DNA from: Hirudo medicinalis
Taxonomy: Eukaryota > Annelida > Clitellata > Hirudinida > Hirudinidae
NCBI GenBank assembly: GCA_011800805.1
Contig: MPNW01000266.1
Span: 1 to 61,423, forward strand
Direction of reading: 5' to 3'
DNA length: 61,423 nucleotides
The notes beneath the pieces were generated by a model, which searched no databases, was not told the origin of the DNA, and saw only the letters and a program-made list of their open reading frames with translations. Below are positions 60,713 to 61,423 of the stretch, one piece after another. Position 1 is the first letter of the stretch; each line of letters begins with the position of its first letter. A program made the translations under genes and the position numbers.

Positions 60713-60927
60713 CAATAACGATAAGAATAATTATAACGATACTAACAACAACTGTTATTAGTAATAAAAATGAATTTAAAAATAAAGAGATCTTCAACCT
60801 TTCGGTTGAGCTGCCTTCTTGTCGCTGTTGTTCGTTGCTCCAAGGAGAGTGAAGATGATGCCAGCCTGCGAGTTGACGCCGACACACGTCACCACCATTT
60901 TACCGCTGCCTTCCATCACGTGGGTGC
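50397..60927 (-). CDS. ATP2B (PMCA): Plasma membrane calcium-transporting ATPase, N-terminal exons outside window
   Basis: P-type ATPase that exports Ca2+ across the plasma membrane under calmodulin control. Eighteen exons in phase (852 codons): 60927-60799, 59420-59383, 58993-58894, 56617-56415, 56091-55956, 55746-55640, 55350-55216, 54992-54886, 54478-54336, 53941-53817, 53759-53577, 53420-53226, 52810-52619, 52204-51991, 51799-51588, 51159-51052, 50858-50733, 50501-50397. Landmarks: GTHVMEGSG at the start, [14 protein letters not shown] (TM4), CSDKTGTLT with the phosphorylated Asp, KGASEIVL (nucleotide binding), [28 protein letters not shown] (hinge), [18 protein letters not shown] (TM6), FNEINARKI, and the calmodulin-binding region [15 protein letters not shown] plus MKVVKAWE. 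The first visible exon enters in phase 1. One intron has a GC donor. The last exon is read through a possible donor (50477) to a stop after SLLSLKKK; a longer spliced tail is possible. Confidence 0.95.
51520..51545 (+). repeat. (AAT)n microsatellite in PMCA intron
   Basis: Short AAT array about 45 bases beyond the donor of the exon at 51799-51588. Confidence 0.85.
54822..54875 (+). repeat. (CATC)n tetranucleotide tract in PMCA intron
   Basis: CATC array with CATT interruptions; it ends 11 bases from the PMCA exon at 54992-54886. Confidence 0.9.
55113..55158 (+). repeat. (ATC)n microsatellite in PMCA intron
   Basis: ATT then ATC array. Read antisense it gives a poly-Asp frame that continues the exon at 55350-55216 past its donor; not coding. 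Confidence 0.9.
55862..55985 (-). repeat. Minisatellite derived from a PMCA exon end and its splice donor
   Basis: On the minus strand six copies of a core GTTACATTT recur at 18-20 base spacing, most as TGTACAAAGTTACATTT. The first copy is the last coding part of the exon ending at 55956 and includes TTTGTG|GTGAGA, the donor. The same exon-plus-donor string recurs about 78 bases further into the intron. See findings. Confidence 0.85.
56683..56757 (+). repeat. (ATT/GTT)n microsatellite in PMCA intron
   Basis: ATT/GTT array about 65 bases from the acceptor of the exon at 56617-56415. A GTC/CGT tract follows at 56816-56850 with one undetermined base (n) at 56858. Confidence 0.92.
57030..57720 (-). 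pseudogene. CR1/jockey-like LINE reverse-transcriptase relic in PMCA intron
   Basis: Minus-strand frames hold the C-terminal landmarks of LINE reverse transcriptases: [15 protein letters not shown] (near 57600-57556), [15 protein letters not shown] (near 57530-57485) and [15 protein letters not shown] (near 57435-57391), with a frameshift between the last two and several stops. A Ser/Pro/Leu-rich stretch down to about 57030 fits the usual terminal region. Same orientation as PMCA; not functional. Confidence 0.75.
58163..58205 (+). repeat. (ATC)n microsatellite
   Basis: ATC array with GTC units in a PMCA intron; a second (ATC)n array lies at 58418-58448. Confidence 0.9.
58587..58645 (+). repeat. 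14-bp minisatellite in PMCA intron
   Basis: Four to five tandem copies of CCAATGACATTCAA, with a diverged last copy (CAAGGCCAGTCAA). Confidence 0.93.
58700..58842 (+). repeat. (ATT/GTT)n microsatellite in PMCA intron
   Basis: About 140 bases of ATT with regular GTT units, ending about 50 bases before the PMCA exon at 58993-58894. Confidence 0.95.
60640..60715 (+). repeat. (AAT)n microsatellite in PMCA intron
   Basis: AAT array with CAATG interruptions, about 85 bases from the exon at 60927-60799. Confidence 0.9.
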
Positions 60928-60939
60928 CTGCACATGGAA

Positions 60940-61015
60940 CATGTTGTGAGAAGTTGGGAGATGTTGTGAGATGTTGTAAGATGTTGTGGGATGTTGTGAG
61001 ATGTCGTGAGATGGT
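60940..61015 (-). repeat. 11-bp tandem repeat forming the 3' splice region of a PMCA intron
   Basis: On the minus strand six or more copies of CTCACAACATC, with variants, end about 12 bases upstream of the AG acceptor of the exon starting at 60927. The repeat therefore supplies the pyrimidine-rich and branch-point region of this intron. Confidence 0.85.
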
Positions 61016-61337
61016 TAAATTCAAGGTCAAATTGATGATGATGGTATTTCTAAAGATCTACCATTAACATTCGAATCATCTCAAATGGAAAGGTGTTAAA
61101 TTGGTCGTGATGATGGCGATGATACTGCTTATGATGAAGTGGCGATGATGGTGATGATAACGACGACGACGACGATGATGATGATGAAATGGCGGTGCAG
61201 TCTGTCACCATTCGGTCCATTTGAAGTCCTTTCATCGGCTAATTGCAAATCCCTGACTCAGGTCCTCATTTCATCGATATTTTCCAAGGGAGGTTTGATA
61301 TTTCTTTGTGCTCTAAAATCTTTCTAAGAAACTCCAT

Positions 61338-61403
<66 letters not shown>

Positions 61404-61423
61404 GAAATAATAACAATAATAAC
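61016..61423. other. Right flank inside PMCA intron, microsatellites only
   Basis: It contains a GAT/GAC tract at about 61140-61190 and a long (AAT)n array at 61339-61423 that runs off the edge. I searched it for the preceding PMCA exon and did not find one. Confidence 0.7.

Overview
The window is eukaryotic, AT-rich, full of short introns and trinucleotide/tetranucleotide microsatellites. Its genes are animal ones: a CUX/cut homeobox gene, laminin beta, a plasma-membrane calcium ATPase (PMCA), isoprenylcysteine methyltransferase (ICMT), CHCHD2/10 and a BPI/LBP-family protein. Gene structure and retroelement mix fit a lophotrochozoan invertebrate; a leech such as Helobdella is my best guess, but I cannot prove it by reading alone. 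Exon coordinates below were derived by hand from splice sites, and reading phase was checked across every junction.

Layout. 1-14010 (+): the 3' part of a CUX/cut gene with three CUT repeats and a homeodomain; its 5' exons lie outside. 14741-16523 (-): ICMT, tail-to-tail with CUX. 16806-17657: a degenerate terminal-inverted-repeat (TIR) DNA transposon. 18645-33115 (+): a complete laminin beta chain, 32 exons, 1770 codons, with LINE, SINE and fold-back insertions in its introns. 33116-38256: gene-poor stretch with a broken R2-type LINE reverse transcriptase fused to a gypsy-type pol tail. 38257-41116 (+): BPI/LBP-like protein with a one-base frame break. 41389-41547 (-): an orphan terminal exon. 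41900-43951 (-): an intronless 683-aa multi-pass membrane protein of no family I recognise. 44722-45680 (-): CHCHD2/10. 47467-49830 (-): an intronless 787-aa LRR protein. 50397-60927 (-): PMCA from transmembrane segment 2-3 region to the C terminus; its N-terminal exons lie beyond the right edge.

The genes are functionally unrelated neighbours, not an operon or pathway. The most notable observations are: (1) a minisatellite made by tandem copying of a PMCA exon end together with its 5' splice site, so that a decoy donor lies next to the real one; (2) three GC-AG introns among about 67 resolved introns; (3) a tRNA-derived SINE whose 3' tail matches that of a LINE fragment 1.3 kb away in the same gene; (4) a tiny MITE with a clear 7-bp target duplication; (5) the intronless 7-TM-like orphan protein; (6) the frame break in the BPI-like gene. 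I saw no CRISPR array, no rRNA and no convincing functional tRNA.
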